Assembly (NCBI RefSeq): GCF_001586775.1 | Contig: NZ_LQXS01000001.1 | Location: 62,001 to 126,000, forward strand | Direction of reading: 5' to 3' | Source: Sphingobacterium populi | Lineage (GTDB): Bacteria; Bacteroidota; Bacteroidia; Sphingobacteriales; Sphingobacteriaceae | Length of the DNA stretch: 64,000 nt | Part shown: positions 8,828 to 18,732 of the stretch, piece by piece | Layout of the letters: every line of letters starts with the position of its first letter | Numbering within the stretch: the stretch's first letter is position 1 | Notes under the pieces: model-generated | What the model saw: only the letters and a program-made list of their open reading frames with translations | Databases searched by the model: none | Told to the model about the DNA's origin: nothing | Made by a program: the position numbers and the translations under genes

Positions 8828-9280
8828 TTAGTTTCTAATGCGAATACCTACTGTTTTGTAGTTTGTACTCGTCTTGACCTGATCATTAGCTTGTAGCTCC
8901 ACTACCAAGATCACATCAGTTTGCGGAGCTAAGTTTGGAACAGCAAAGTCTAACGAACTGATTGGAGTGCCGGCCGGGAATTGAATTTGTCCCTCATCAT
9001 TCCATACATAGTGTTGCCCTGCTACAGCAGTCGTTTCGCTTGCTATCACCGTTGCTCGGATGGTTTGTGCAGTTTGAGACACTCCACCTAAGAGATTTAC
9101 CTGTAGTTTGTGTTCGCCAGAGCGAGCGGTAATAATGGGATAGGTTTTACCGACGGCGTTATTCACGACTACGGCATCCTGAAATTCAACCATTAAGTCT
9201 TTAAAAATGAGGTTTTCTTCATAGTCTTTGAAACAGGAGGTCAAAAGAAAACACATGATGATAATTATACTGTTTTTCAT
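8828..9280 (-). CDS. Small SusD-associated surface lipoprotein (DUF4843-like)
   Basis: From the ATG at 9278-9280 the protein is 150 residues: a short signal peptide with lipobox LLTSC, then a beta-rich region with AVAGQHYVW and later SSLDFAVPNL and NYKTVGIRIRN. That pattern resembles the Calx-beta/DUF4843-like lipoproteins often encoded after SusD. An in-frame ATG 24 bases further up (9304) would overlap the susD end and put charged residues ahead of the signal peptide, so I prefer 9280. It is probably an outer-membrane accessory lipoprotein of the SusCD pair, perhaps binding substrate. The family call is tentative; the lipoprotein call is firm. Confidence 0.7.
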   Translation of the reverse strand: MKNSIIIIMCFLLTSCFKDYEENLIFKDLMVEFQDAVVVNNAVGKTYPIITARSGEHKLQVNLLGGVSQTAQTIRATVIASETTAVAGQHYVWNDEGQIQFPAGTPISSLDFAVPNLAPQTDVILVVELQANDQVKTSTNYKTVGIRIRN

Positions 9281-9293
9281 GTTTTTAGTTGGT

Positions 9294-10706
9294 TTAATAT
9301 CCAAAATTCTGTTTCAGATTAGTATTGATTTCGACCTCGCGGACTGGGATTCTGCTTAGTATGCGTAAGTCTTCAAATGCGATTGTTTCTGACTCTTTAA
9401 CTATGGGCATTCCCAATCGCTTTAGGTCAAAAAAGCGATGTCCTTCGAAAGCAAATTCTAAGCGCCGTTGTTGCAATATTTCGGCTTTCAATGCATCGCC
9501 CTGTAAGTTTACTGCCGCGAGATTCGCGCGCGTTCTTATCTTATTCAATTCGGCATTTGCAGCGGCAGTCTGATTCAATGCGGCGTGGGCTTCAGCACGA
9601 TTAAGCAATACTTCCGCATAGCGGATAACGGGCACATTGTCTAGATTAGGTACGCCATTTTTACTGGCAAATTTGTTGATTTCGAAGAAAGCACGGTTGG
9701 CGCCTAATCCACTTTGGATAAATGCTCGGCGACCATCAGTTTCGCTAAACTGAGCGAGCAAATCTTCGCTCAGCACCACATTACCATGTGAGGCAGTAGC
9801 GGTAGATTCCACGGTAGTTCTGGTCATGAAAGTTGCGCGTAAAGATTCATTGCTGCCAACATTATCTGGTGTGGCAAAGGGAATCTCGAAAAATGACTCT
9901 GGGTGCCGTTCACTGCGCCAAGACGCTTCAAGCTGTTCTGCATTTGGGAACGAAGCTATACCGCTATTTATTGCTTTCTGCGATTCTGCTACTACTCGCT
10001 CATAATCTCCGTTGTACAGCGCCACACGGGAAAATAGAGCAGCAACAGCGCCTTTAGTAGCAAAGAAAGGGCCTCTACTGTTATTAGCTACAGGAATAAG
10101 TTCGTAAGCTTCTTCCAAATCCCGGTAGATAAATGCATACGTTTCTTCGATCGTTGCTCTCGCACCGTATACAATTTCTTCCACAGCGATAGCTCCACGT
10201 TCCATGATCGGTACGCCACCTCTATTTTGTGCGTCTACGATAGCGGTCGGATCATAAGCATAAGCACGCATCAAGTTGTGGTAATACAGCGCGCGTAAAA
10301 ATAAATTCTGACCGCGGATGCCATTTTTGTAATCTTGATCGGTATCGAATTCTTCTAAAGCGGCTAGGATCAAATTGATTTGATTGATGCCGTAGTACGA
10401 TTGTTGCCAATTACTCATGTGCGAGCCGATCTGATTATTCCATTCGCGTACTAGGCGATTTCCCGCCAAGGTATTGATCGTGTTATCAGCAAGTACATCA
10501 GGCAGCGCAATCATATCTCGGCCATACAGACTTACTTCTCTGAGTCGTGCGTATACACCATTGGTCGCTGCAGTTATAGATTCTTTGCTGGTTAATGCAC
10601 TTGCGGCATCGATAGATTGCCGTGGGTTTACTTCCAGCATTTTTTCGCACCCGCTAAATAGCAGGGTAGTACAAGCTATTGCGGTTATATATAGTATTCT
10701 TTTCAT
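9294..10706 (-). CDS. SusD/RagB family substrate-binding outer-membrane lipoprotein
   Basis: 470 residues. Signal peptide with lipobox LFSGC (lipidated C20), then the family pattern KMLEVNPRQS, an N-terminal TPR-like helical region, and the C-terminal RYAEVLLNRAEAHAALNQ and RRLEFAFEGHRFFDLKRLG segments typical of SusD. It caps the SusC barrel at the cell surface and captures substrate. The stop overlaps the region of the next lipoprotein gene and the gene starts 15 bp after susC ends, so these are tightly coupled. There is no glycoside hydrolase in this locus, so the substrate cannot be assumed to be a polysaccharide. Confidence 0.95.
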   Translation of the reverse strand: MKRILYITAIACTTLLFSGCEKMLEVNPRQSIDAASALTSKESITAATNGVYARLREVSLYGRDMIALPDVLADNTINTLAGNRLVREWNNQIGSHMSNWQQSYYGINQINLILAALEEFDTDQDYKNGIRGQNLFLRALYYHNLMRAYAYDPTAIVDAQNRGGVPIMERGAIAVEEIVYGARATIEETYAFIYRDLEEAYELIPVANNSRGPFFATKGAVAALFSRVALYNGDYERVVAESQKAINSGIASFPNAEQLEASWRSERHPESFFEIPFATPDNVGSNESLRATFMTRTTVESTATASHGNVVLSEDLLAQFSETDGRRAFIQSGLGANRAFFEINKFASKNGVPNLDNVPVIRYAEVLLNRAEAHAALNQTAAANAELNKIRTRANLAAVNLQGDALKAEILQQRRLEFAFEGHRFFDLKRLGMPIVKESETIAFEDLRILSRIPVREVEINTNLKQNFGY

Positions 10707-10721
10707 TGTAGTTTGCTAATA

Positions 10722-13700
10722 TTAAAATCCAACTTGTACTCCGAGCGTATAAACTTTTGTCTGCGGTATTGTACCTTGAGTAGACGAAAACTCTCCGAAA
10801 CCAATCATCAGCTCTGGATCATAACCTGTCCATTTAGTAAAGGTCGCTAGGTTTTCTCCCTGCGCGTATACTTTCAAATTGGTCATCCGAAGACGCTGCG
10901 CAATGTTGGAAGGCAATTGATAAGATACGGTAACGTTTTTCAAGCGAATGAAGGAAGCATCCTCTAAAAATCGGCTACTTGTGCTAGCGTGCGATATACT
11001 GCCTACTTCTGTATTGGCGTCGAATGGCCGCGGTACGGTGGTAACTTGGCCTGGCGTGGTCCATCGGTTCAAGAATATGCGTTCCAATGTATTTCGGTTA
11101 TCTCCACCATTTAAGAACCAACGGCTGTGCATACCGGCATTGCTCAGTTCTCTGCCATAATCGTAATGGAAAAAAGCACTCATCGACAGTCCTTTGTAGC
11201 TAAACGTATTGGTGAAACCACCAAAAAAATCGCTCATCTGGTTGCCAAATATTTTCAGATCGGTTGGACTGCTTGGGGTATACGTTACGTCGCCATTGGC
11301 ATCGAACCACATCGGACGTCCAGTGGCCGAATTGACACCCGCGTACTCCAACATTACATTGGTGCGTAGAGAATGCCCTACGCGTACCGATTGATCGCCC
11401 GGTAGGACTTGATCGTCGCCCAATAGTTGGAGTACCCGATTGCGCAAGAAAGTAATATTAAAGTTGGTAGTCCAGGTGAAATGCCCAGCTTTGACATTTG
11501 TCGTACGAATATCAAATTCGATACCTTCGTTTTTGACGCGACCAATGTTACTCGTTACGTTCGAAAAACCACTTAAATAGGGTAGTGGACGGTCTAAAAG
11601 TAAATCGCTACTTACGCGCCTGAATACTTCTATCGATCCCGCTAAACGGTTATTGAAGAAACCGTAATCCAAACCTATATTTGAGGTTAAGTTTCTTTCC
11701 CATTTCAAATCTGTGTTCGCTAATCCTGAAGGACGAAGACCGGGTTCCTGATAATAGTTGGATGAGCTGGAACTTCCATAAAGTGCTCTCGCATCAAAAT
11801 TTCCGATGGCATCATTTCCTGTTTCACCATAACCAGCACGTAATTTCAACTGATTAATCCAAGGTTGATCTTCCATAAAGGACTCTTCGGTGATATTCCA
11901 TCCTGCAGAGATGCCTGGAAACCATCCGAATAAATTGTTGGCACCAAATCGCGAAGATCCATCATAGCGCAAAACTCCGCTTAAAAGATATTTCTTTTGG
12001 AAATCGTAATTCACTTGTGTAAACAGACCTGCTCGTTTAAACCCAGTCCAACTACCAGAAGCGCTACCAATCACTGCGGCAGATTGTAGCGTACGAAACT
12101 GGTGTGTGGTAAAACCGCTCGCTGAGATAGAATTCATCTCGCGACTGTCATCACGGTATTCAAAACCAAGCAAAGCCGATAGGTTGTGCTGATCATTCCA
12201 GCTAGTATTATATTGCAAGGTTTGGTTGGTGATGAAGTTGCGGTTTTGTCGCGCCCCCACGGTCAACGAACCTTGTGCTGCAAATCCACTTCTAGTACGC
12301 GGATCGACATAGCGTTCATCATCGATTAAACGAAAATCTAGTCCGTAAAATGATTTAAAGGATAGGTTATCCATGATTTTGTAGGTCGCACTTATATTGG
12401 TAACTAATGCTTTGGTACGGCTTTGTAGTGTGCCTAACAAACTTTCCTGAATTGGATTTCTATTGGCTGAGCCAGGAAATCCTTCGATTGGAGCATTCAT
12501 TGAGCCATCAGGATTGTAAATAGGGATAAATGGCAATATGGTTGGTGCAGCATATTGCGGTGCTGCGTATGCGCCGGTAGAACCATTGCTACCCGATGTG
12601 CCATTTTGTACAATGCTACTTAAGTTGGTATTGAGGTCAAAGGATAAGCGCTTTGAGATCTCGTGTCTCAAATTGATTTTGGCAGTAGCACGTTCAAAGT
12701 CAATAGCGACCACATTACCATCTGTCTTATTGTAGGATGCCGATACGAAGAATTGTGTTTTTTCATTTCCACCACTGGTAGAAAGATCCACATTGTTGGT
12801 GCGGCCAGTGCGGAATGCGGCCTCTTGCCAATTGTACGTTGGCAGTGCTGCAATATCCTCATCTGTAAGATCGGCTGGTAAACCCACTGCGCTAAGTATA
12901 TCTCCACGATTGCGTTCCAATGTACGCGTCGGGTACCTATTGTTTCTTGCTTCGAATCGTGATGTAAAATATTGTTGAGTAGACATCATCGCGACCTCTG
13001 GCATTGGTGCGGTGATACCATTGTAATAGTTAAGTCCGACTTTTGTCTTACCTGCTTTACCCCGTTTGGTGGTGATGAGAACAACACCGTTTGCGGCTTG
13101 CGCACCATAAATGGAGGCCGCTGCACCATCTTTCAATACTTCGATGCTTTCCACATCATTGTTGTTGAGGAAGGCAAGCGGATTGCTAGCTGTTTGTCCA
13201 GACGTGGTAGACATATTGAGCTGCACACCATCCACAATAATCAAGGGTTCATTGCCGGCAGTAATTGATCCCATACCACGAATATTGATGTTTACAGGTC
13301 CGCCAGGTACACCATTGGCTGCCATAATATTTACGCCTGATAGCTGTCCCTGCATGGCGCGATCGATACTTTGAACAGGTACATTTTCAAGGACATCGGC
13401 TTTGATGGAAGACATAGCTCCGGTTATCGAACGTTTTTCCTGTTTCATATATCCGGTAATGACTACGTCATCCATTTCGTTGATAGCTGGCTCCAGTATT
13501 ACCTCGATATCTCTGCTTGTTCCTACAACGATAGTCTGGCTTATGTAGCCCATCATAGCTACAGTTAGTCGATCACCGCGCTTCACTGATAAGGTGAATA
13601 CACCGTCTGCTGCTGTACCCACAGATTTTGTAGTATGGCGTACGCTAGCTCCTGCCACGGTTGTGGTGCCGTCTTCGGTACGTATGTATACCGTTCCGCG

Positions 13701-14090
13701 AAGCGAAAATGATTCTTGTTGAATTGCAGCGGTCGCTTTTTGTTGTATTGCAGGTTGTGCTTTTTCTTTTAGGATAATGCTTTTTCCAGATAATTTGTAA
13801 GTAAGCGGTTGATCTTTAAGGCATAGCTCCAATACATCCGTTAGAAGCATGTCCATTACTTCGATATTGACAGGGCTAGATCGCTCTAGTAATTCCTGTG
13901 TGTAGATAAAGCTATAGGACGTTTGCTTTCGGATATCCGAGAAAACATCCTTCAACTTGGCTTCCTTTTTGCTCAATGTAATGCGTTGAGCAAAGCTGTT
14001 TGTTGCATAGGTGCCGATTGCACAGGTGAGCAGTAGGGCAACGATTAAATTTAAGCGCATAAGGATACCTTTGGCTTTTGATAATTTCAT
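10722..14090 (-). CDS. SusC/RagA TonB-dependent transporter with STN signalling domain
   Basis: 1122 residues. Order: signal peptide (about 10-35); STN domain (about 48-110, DVFSDIRKQTSYSFIYTQ), which contacts the FecR partner; carboxypeptidase regulatory-like domain (about 125-210); DDVVITGY, a TonB-box-like segment; plug with SGVNI, RGMGSI and GAQAANGVVLITTKRGK; then the 22-strand barrel with a typical aromatic C-terminus (GVQVGF). It imports a bulky nutrient across the outer membrane using TonB energy. The STN domain, with the FecR and ECF sigma genes directly upstream, shows a transporter-sensing loop: substrate binding signals to FecR, which frees the sigma factor to transcribe this operon. 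Intact frame. Confidence 0.96.
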   Translation of the reverse strand: MKLSKAKGILMRLNLIVALLLTCAIGTYATNSFAQRITLSKKEAKLKDVFSDIRKQTSYSFIYTQELLERSSPVNIEVMDMLLTDVLELCLKDQPLTYKLSGKSIILKEKAQPAIQQKATAAIQQESFSLRGTVYIRTEDGTTTVAGASVRHTTKSVGTAADGVFTLSVKRGDRLTVAMMGYISQTIVVGTSRDIEVILEPAINEMDDVVITGYMKQEKRSITGAMSSIKADVLENVPVQSIDRAMQGQLSGVNIMAANGVPGGPVNINIRGMGSITAGNEPLIIVDGVQLNMSTTSGQTASNPLAFLNNNDVESIEVLKDGAAASIYGAQAANGVVLITTKRGKAGKTKVGLNYYNGITAPMPEVAMMSTQQYFTSRFEARNNRYPTRTLERNRGDILSAVGLPADLTDEDIAALPTYNWQEAAFRTGRTNNVDLSTSGGNEKTQFFVSASYNKTDGNVVAIDFERATAKINLRHEISKRLSFDLNTNLSSIVQNGTSGSNGSTGAYAAPQYAAPTILPFIPIYNPDGSMNAPIEGFPGSANRNPIQESLLGTLQSRTKALVTNISATYKIMDNLSFKSFYGLDFRLIDDERYVDPRTRSGFAAQGSLTVGARQNRNFITNQTLQYNTSWNDQHNLSALLGFEYRDDSREMNSISASGFTTHQFRTLQSAAVIGSASGSWTGFKRAGLFTQVNYDFQKKYLLSGVLRYDGSSRFGANNLFGWFPGISAGWNITEESFMEDQPWINQLKLRAGYGETGNDAIGNFDARALYGSSSSSNYYQEPGLRPSGLANTDLKWERNLTSNIGLDYGFFNNRLAGSIEVFRRVSSDLLLDRPLPYLSGFSNVTSNIGRVKNEGIEFDIRTTNVKAGHFTWTTNFNITFLRNRVLQLLGDDQVLPGDQSVRVGHSLRTNVMLEYAGVNSATGRPMWFDANGDVTYTPSSPTDLKIFGNQMSDFFGGFTNTFSYKGLSMSAFFHYDYGRELSNAGMHSRWFLNGGDNRNTLERIFLNRWTTPGQVTTVPRPFDANTEVGSISHASTSSRFLEDASFIRLKNVTVSYQLPSNIAQRLRMTNLKVYAQGENLATFTKWTGYDPELMIGFGEFSSTQGTIPQTKVYTLGVQVGF

Positions 14091-14218
14091 ATATTTGATT
14101 AAGGGTTAGAAAACTACGATTTTCACGATTAGATAGCTGTCGACCCTATATTTGACAGGGCATTGCTGCAACAATGTCCTGTTATATTCTCTAGGGTGAC
14201 ATTTTTTTTCACATCCTA

Positions 14219-15385
14219 CTATGGCATAACGGTGACCCTCCTTCCTTCTACTTTGAAATGTACTTTTTCTGTCAACTCCAAGAGATCTAGGATCTCATTC
14301 AGATTTTCGAAGCGCGAGATCTCCCCGCCAAATTTATCGTTAGGAATAGCGCCACTGTATACCACTTGGATATCATACCATTTCGCTATTTTTTGCATTA
14401 CTTCCTCAATGGATAAGGCGTCAAAAAAGAAATAACCTTCTTTCCAATCGGCAAATGAGCGTGTATCCACCTTGCGTATCTCGATGCTATTAGGTTGTGT
14501 AGCGGAGACCATAGCTTGCTGTCCAGGGCGTAGTTCTCTAGTTTCATTCTCCACGCTGATGTGTACTTTGCCTTCGATTAAGGTCGTTTGTGCGTGTGTA
14601 TTTTCTTTGTAGGCATTGATATTGAATTGGGTACCGAGTACGTTTACCTGATGGCCAGGTAATTCTACCGTGAACCTTGCCAAATCGCCTTTATCGTTAG
14701 GCATCTTACGTATATCAAAATAACCTTCGCCTTCTAAAAAGACCTTTCTATTGGCTAAAAAGTTAAGCGGATAGCGAAGTTTGGATTCTGCGTTGAGCCA
14801 AATAGTGGAGCCGTCAGGTAATTTGACGGTATATTGTCCACCTTTTGGCGTTGAAATCGTGTGCCAGCCCTGTGCGTTTTCCTCAGAACCCGTGTATTCG
14901 TACACCGGACGCCCTTGCGCATCTTCATAAACGCGCATTGCTGCAGATGGATCGTTCAGACGAGCTTCCAACGTTGATAAATCTACTGTAGTGCCATCTT
15001 CCAAGGTTAGTAGTGCCCTGTCTGTACCAGCTGTAATCGTGGTGCTAACTTCATCTTTGGATTGTTGCAAAGGAGTAATGAGCACATAAGCTATGGCAAT
15101 ACATGCTGCACTCACTGCGACGAATTTGAGCCAAATTGCGTAGGTACTTTTCTTCGGTTGTTGCGGTGTTAAGCTCGCTAGCATTCGTGCGAGCTCGGTT
15201 TCGGTGTCATAAGCTTTTAAGCGATCTAAAGCCTCATTTTCCGAAAGGTTATTTTTAATTTGCTGGTAGAGAGAAGCATTCTGCGGGATCGACAACCAAT
15301 TCGTGAGCTCCTGTTGTTCATCCACGGTCAATGCATTATTTCGCTCTTTGCGGAGTAATTCAATAATTCGATACTTGGTAGTCAT
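14219..15385 (-). CDS. FecR-type anti-sigma factor
   Basis: 388 residues. N-terminal cytoplasmic part (1-80) that binds the sigma factor, one transmembrane helix at about 81-103, then a periplasmic FecR domain (GGQYTVKLPDGSTIWLNAESKL, EGEGYFDI) and a C-terminal DUF4974-type domain (SIEEVMQKIAKWYDI). It holds the adjacent ECF sigma factor inactive until the STN domain of SusC reports substrate. The gap to the sigma gene is 55 bp and to susC 128 bp, all on one strand. Confidence 0.93.
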   Translation of the reverse strand: MTTKYRIIELLRKERNNALTVDEQQELTNWLSIPQNASLYQQIKNNLSENEALDRLKAYDTETELARMLASLTPQQPKKSTYAIWLKFVAVSAACIAIAYVLITPLQQSKDEVSTTITAGTDRALLTLEDGTTVDLSTLEARLNDPSAAMRVYEDAQGRPVYEYTGSEENAQGWHTISTPKGGQYTVKLPDGSTIWLNAESKLRYPLNFLANRKVFLEGEGYFDIRKMPNDKGDLARFTVELPGHQVNVLGTQFNINAYKENTHAQTTLIEGKVHISVENETRELRPGQQAMVSATQPNSIEIRKVDTRSFADWKEGYFFFDALSIEEVMQKIAKWYDIQVVYSGAIPNDKFGGEISRFENLNEILDLLELTEKVHFKVEGRRVTVMP

Positions 15386-15440
15386 ATATTCTATATACGG
15401 CTAGCCTAACAATACGTACCTAAAAAAAGAATTTTTTTTC

Positions 15441-16049
15441 TCAGCGGAGTAGCCACGCTAAAAGGGTAGGGAGTGAGGCGTGTTTCAGAAGCAGAGAGCG
15501 CAGTAATTTCAGTCCTTTTGATTTCTGATTTTTCACGGTTTGCATGGATAAGTTAAGCTCTTCTGCGATTTCATGATTTTTCAATCCTTCCACGTAACTC
15601 ATGCTCAGTACATTGTTGTAGGGCGTGGGTAGCTTTGTTAGTTCTCGAAAGATCGTAGCCCAATATTCATTCTCTATGATGAGCTGATCTACAGCCTCAT
15701 CCTGCAGTGGAAAGGACTTAACGTATTTTTCCTCACGTATCTTACTATTCTTTCGAAGGTTCAATTCATCTAAGCAGGCATGTTGAACGGCTTTGTAAAG
15801 ATAATTACGACAATGTTCGTAGCTATCAAATACGATCTTACGTTGCCAAAGTTTAGCAAAAAGGGAATTAACAAGATCCTTTTCATTATCAGTAACAAAC
15901 TTGGAGGCGAAGAGACACAGGGGTGCAAAAAAATCACGGTACATAGACTGGAAATGAGCCATGTCGTGCAGGTAGATTTTATTGTCAACAGTTGGGTTCG
16001 TCATGTACTCTTCAATGAAAGACTGAGATCTTCTGGTAGAGAATTCCAA
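15441..16049 (-). CDS. ECF RNA polymerase sigma factor of a FecI/SusC system
   Basis: 202 residues with sigma region 2 (about 45-100: NSLFAKLWQRK, CRNYLYKAVQHACLDELNLRKN) and region 4 (about 140-190: LPTPYNNVLSMSYVEGLKNHEIAEEL, SMQTVKNQKSKGLKLLR), the pattern of Bacteroidota ECF factors. It pairs with the FecR just downstream and should drive the SusC operon. Codon 1 at 16049 is an ATG, but the ATG at codon 16 (MTNPTV) would give a length closer to the family norm; the start is uncertain. Confidence 0.92.
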   Translation of the reverse strand: MEFSTRRSQSFIEEYMTNPTVDNKIYLHDMAHFQSMYRDFFAPLCLFASKFVTDNEKDLVNSLFAKLWQRKIVFDSYEHCRNYLYKAVQHACLDELNLRKNSKIREEKYVKSFPLQDEAVDQLIIENEYWATIFRELTKLPTPYNNVLSMSYVEGLKNHEIAEELNLSMQTVKNQKSKGLKLLRSLLLKHASLPTLLAWLLR

Positions 16050-16197
16050 ATTTAACCAAAAGCAATGCTAAAAGCAAAAATCAGCTACTTATTGATGTAA
16101 CGAATACCTAGAAGTTTGGTTGGTATGTAAGTTCTCTTCTGCTCTCGAAGGTACTAGGGCTATATTAAGCCCATGTTAAAGCGGTGCTAAGCAATTA

Positions 16198-17295
16198 CTA
16201 AATATTTTCCCACCAAGCGTCGAAAGACTGCTTTTGGTTCAAATATACCACCTCGCCAATTTTGGGCGTGGCGGCTAGCGCCGACTTATTTTTGGCATAT
16301 TGAGTCACTTCTTTCAAAGGCTCGTCCCAATCGTGGATGGATAATACAAACTTGGCCGAATGTACCGGAATGAATTTCTCTGCACGCAAATCTTGGCTTG
16401 CTTGTACCACCTCATCTGGCAGCATATGTATGTAACGCCAAGAAGTGTTGTATTGTCCATTTTCTAGAACAGCCCAATCGAATGGTCCCAATTTCTCACC
16501 AATTTCTTTAAAATGCTTGCCATAACCGCTATCTCCACCCAAATATAAGTTGAGGTTGCTAGAACGAACGGCAAAAGAAGACCACAAACTAGTATTGCGT
16601 GTGAGCCAGCGCCCTGAGAAATGACGCGCCGTACAACTGGTGAAATGTAGGCCGTCGATATCCGCCGTTTCTCCCCAATACAATTCCGTTATTTTGGTTG
16701 CTGGATAGCCCCAACCTTCAAAATGTGCGCCGACACCAAGTCCAGTCAATACGCGTTTTACTTTGGGCTCTAAAGCGCGGATTGTTGCGTAATCTAGGTG
16801 ATCCCAATGATCATGACTGATAATGAGGAGATCTATTTCGGGCATTTCGGCTACGCCGAATGTATTTGTGCCTAAGAATGCTTTGATATTATTAATTGGA
16901 GATGCATTGCCACTAAAAACAGGATCAACTAAAATCCGTTTGCCATCCAATTGTAAGTAGTAAGACGAGTGACCAAACCAGACTAATACATTGCTATCTA
17001 ACGGCAGCGCATTAAGATCTGTTTGTATATGTGGTAGTTCGGACAATGGTTGCTTGTTCGGGTTGCTCGTGAAAAGCCATTTGCGCATCACGGTCAACAT
17101 CGTTTCGCCTTCGGCCAAGCTTGGCGTGTTTTCAAGGTTATCAAACACACCATTTTTAAAATTAGGTGCCGCCTCCATACGTCGCAAGCGTTCACCTTTT
17201 GCATAATAGCCAATCTTATCTTGTTTACTAAATAGGTAAAATGCCAAAGCTATAATTACCAGTAACGTAAGAATGATCCACATAAAACGTTTCAA
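16198..17295 (-). CDS. MBL-fold metallo-hydrolase, NAPE-PLD-like
   Basis: 365 residues. One N-terminal membrane anchor (about 4-20) then a metallo-beta-lactamase fold: FGHSSYYLQLDGKRILVDPVF, the metal-binding ISHDHWDHLDY (HxHxDH), CTARHFSGR, and YLGGDSGYGKHF. This set resembles the N-acylphosphatidylethanolamine phospholipase D / UlaG-like branch, which cleaves phosphodiester or lactone bonds. The anchor places it in the periplasmic face of the inner membrane. A lipid substrate is plausible but not shown. It starts 29 bp after the arginine decarboxylase stop on the same strand, so the two may be co-transcribed, with no obvious metabolic link. Confidence 0.8.
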   Translation of the reverse strand: MKRFMWIILTLLVIIALAFYLFSKQDKIGYYAKGERLRRMEAAPNFKNGVFDNLENTPSLAEGETMLTVMRKWLFTSNPNKQPLSELPHIQTDLNALPLDSNVLVWFGHSSYYLQLDGKRILVDPVFSGNASPINNIKAFLGTNTFGVAEMPEIDLLIISHDHWDHLDYATIRALEPKVKRVLTGLGVGAHFEGWGYPATKITELYWGETADIDGLHFTSCTARHFSGRWLTRNTSLWSSFAVRSSNLNLYLGGDSGYGKHFKEIGEKLGPFDWAVLENGQYNTSWRYIHMLPDEVVQASQDLRAEKFIPVHSAKFVLSIHDWDEPLKEVTQYAKNKSALAATPKIGEVVYLNQKQSFDAWWENI

Positions 17296-17324
17296 AGATT
17301 GGTTTCTATTAAATGTACGATAAG

Positions 17325-18716
17325 TTATTGATAACCCAATAATTTCATCACTTGTTTGGAGTTTTGTTCTTCGCCAAACACTTCGTAGTTGAATGTCTCA
17401 TCACGGTTTCTGCGAATCAATACGTGCTTCGGAGAAGGCAGCAAACAGTGGTGAATACCACCATAACCGCTCAATACTTCTTGATAAGCACCCGTATGGA
17501 AGAATCCTAAGTACTGCACTTTACGTGTTTTGGGCATAAATACCGAGTTCATATGGGCTTCTTGATTGTAATAATCTTGACCATCGCACGTGATACCACC
17601 TAAATTAACACGTTCGTACTCCGAATCCCAGTTATTGATCGGAAGCAAAATGTATTTTTGGTTTAGCGCCCATACATCCGGCAAATTCGTGATAAATGAA
17701 CCATCCAGCATCAACCATTTTTCACGGTCATTCTGTTGTTTACGGCCCAGTACTTTGTATAGAATACCTGAAGCTTCAGCCACGGTGTATTTTCCAAACT
17801 CGGTAATAATATCTGGCTCCAACACTTCGTGGTGCGCACAGATTTGTTTGATGCGGTTCACGATCTCATTGACCATGTATTCGAAATCGAAATCATGTAC
17901 CAAAGAATCTTTAAAAGGCATACCACCGCCAATATCTAAGGTGTCAAGATCTGGATTGATTTTCTTGAATTTGCAATACAACGTCACGTATTTCTCCAAT
18001 TCATTCCAGTAATAGGGCGTATCTGAGATACCCGAGTTGATGAAGAAATGCAACAGCTTCACTTTGAAATGCGGATTTTCGGCAATTTTAGAATTGTAGA
18101 AATCGATCACATCTTCCATACGGATTCCAAGACGAGAAGTGTAGAATTGAGAGTCAGGCTGCTCTTCTGCCGCAATCCGGATGCCTAAGTTACAAGGTGC
18201 ATCTAACTCCACCTCATCATCATACATATTGAACTCTTCCTTGTTGTCCAATACCGGAATGATGTTTCTGAAACCATCGTGAAGCATATCCACGATGTAT
18301 TGTTTGTATTGATAAGTTTTGAAACCGTTACATATCACAGTGATGTCTTTGGTGACAGCACCTTGGCGCTCCAAAGCATCAATCATCGGCATATCGAAAG
18401 CAGAAGAGGTTTCTAAGTGAATATCATTCTTCAAAGCTTCTTCGACGATGTGCTTAAAATGCGAAGATTTGGTGCAGTAGCAATACATGTACGAGCCACG
18501 ATAATTATGCTTTAAGATCGCCGTTTGAAAAAGGATTTTCGCCTGCTGAATCTTTTTACTGATGATCGGGAGATAGGTAAAACGCAAGGGAGTACCATAC
18601 GTTTCGATCATCTCCATCAGGTTTAGATCGTGGAAGTATAATTCGTCATCGATGATGTCGAATCCGTCTTGCGGGAAACCGACACTTAAGTCAAGAAATT
18701 CCTGATAGCTCTGCAT
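17325..18716 (-). CDS. speA: Biosynthetic arginine decarboxylase, short Bacteroidota type
   Basis: 463 residues of the fold-III PLP-dependent (Orn/DAP/Arg) decarboxylase family. The N-terminal alanine-racemase-like barrel contains YMYCYCTKSSHF with the PLP lysine at K83. Further on, DIGGGMPF binds the cofactor phosphate and ITEFGKY follows. It is shorter than the ~630-residue E. coli SpeA and matches the compact enzyme common in Bacteroidota that makes agmatine from arginine. aguB and aguA near the start of the window complete the route to putrescine. The gene has the same TATCTTTG -7 box as aguB and is divergent from argS. Ornithine or another amino acid as substrate cannot be excluded from sequence alone. 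Confidence 0.82.
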   Translation of the reverse strand: MQSYQEFLDLSVGFPQDGFDIIDDELYFHDLNLMEMIETYGTPLRFTYLPIISKKIQQAKILFQTAILKHNYRGSYMYCYCTKSSHFKHIVEEALKNDIHLETSSAFDMPMIDALERQGAVTKDITVICNGFKTYQYKQYIVDMLHDGFRNIIPVLDNKEEFNMYDDEVELDAPCNLGIRIAAEEQPDSQFYTSRLGIRMEDVIDFYNSKIAENPHFKVKLLHFFINSGISDTPYYWNELEKYVTLYCKFKKINPDLDTLDIGGGMPFKDSLVHDFDFEYMVNEIVNRIKQICAHHEVLEPDIITEFGKYTVAEASGILYKVLGRKQQNDREKWLMLDGSFITNLPDVWALNQKYILLPINNWDSEYERVNLGGITCDGQDYYNQEAHMNSVFMPKTRKVQYLGFFHTGAYQEVLSGYGGIHHCLLPSPKHVLIRRNRDETFNYEVFGEEQNSKQVMKLLGYQ

Positions 18717-18732
18717 TTTTTGTTATTTTTGG

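Noticed and set aside
9281-9304. Upstream ATG at 9304 for the small lipoprotein
   Set aside because: It would place charged residues before the signal peptide and overlap susD; the ATG at 9280 gives a clean lipoprotein signal.
10722-14090. Many plus-strand open frames opposite susC
   Set aside because: They are shadows of a clearly coding minus-strand gene with intact domains.
7641-16049. SusCD locus as a polysaccharide utilisation locus
   Set aside because: There is no carbohydrate-active enzyme within it; the GH43 unit is about 29 kb away.
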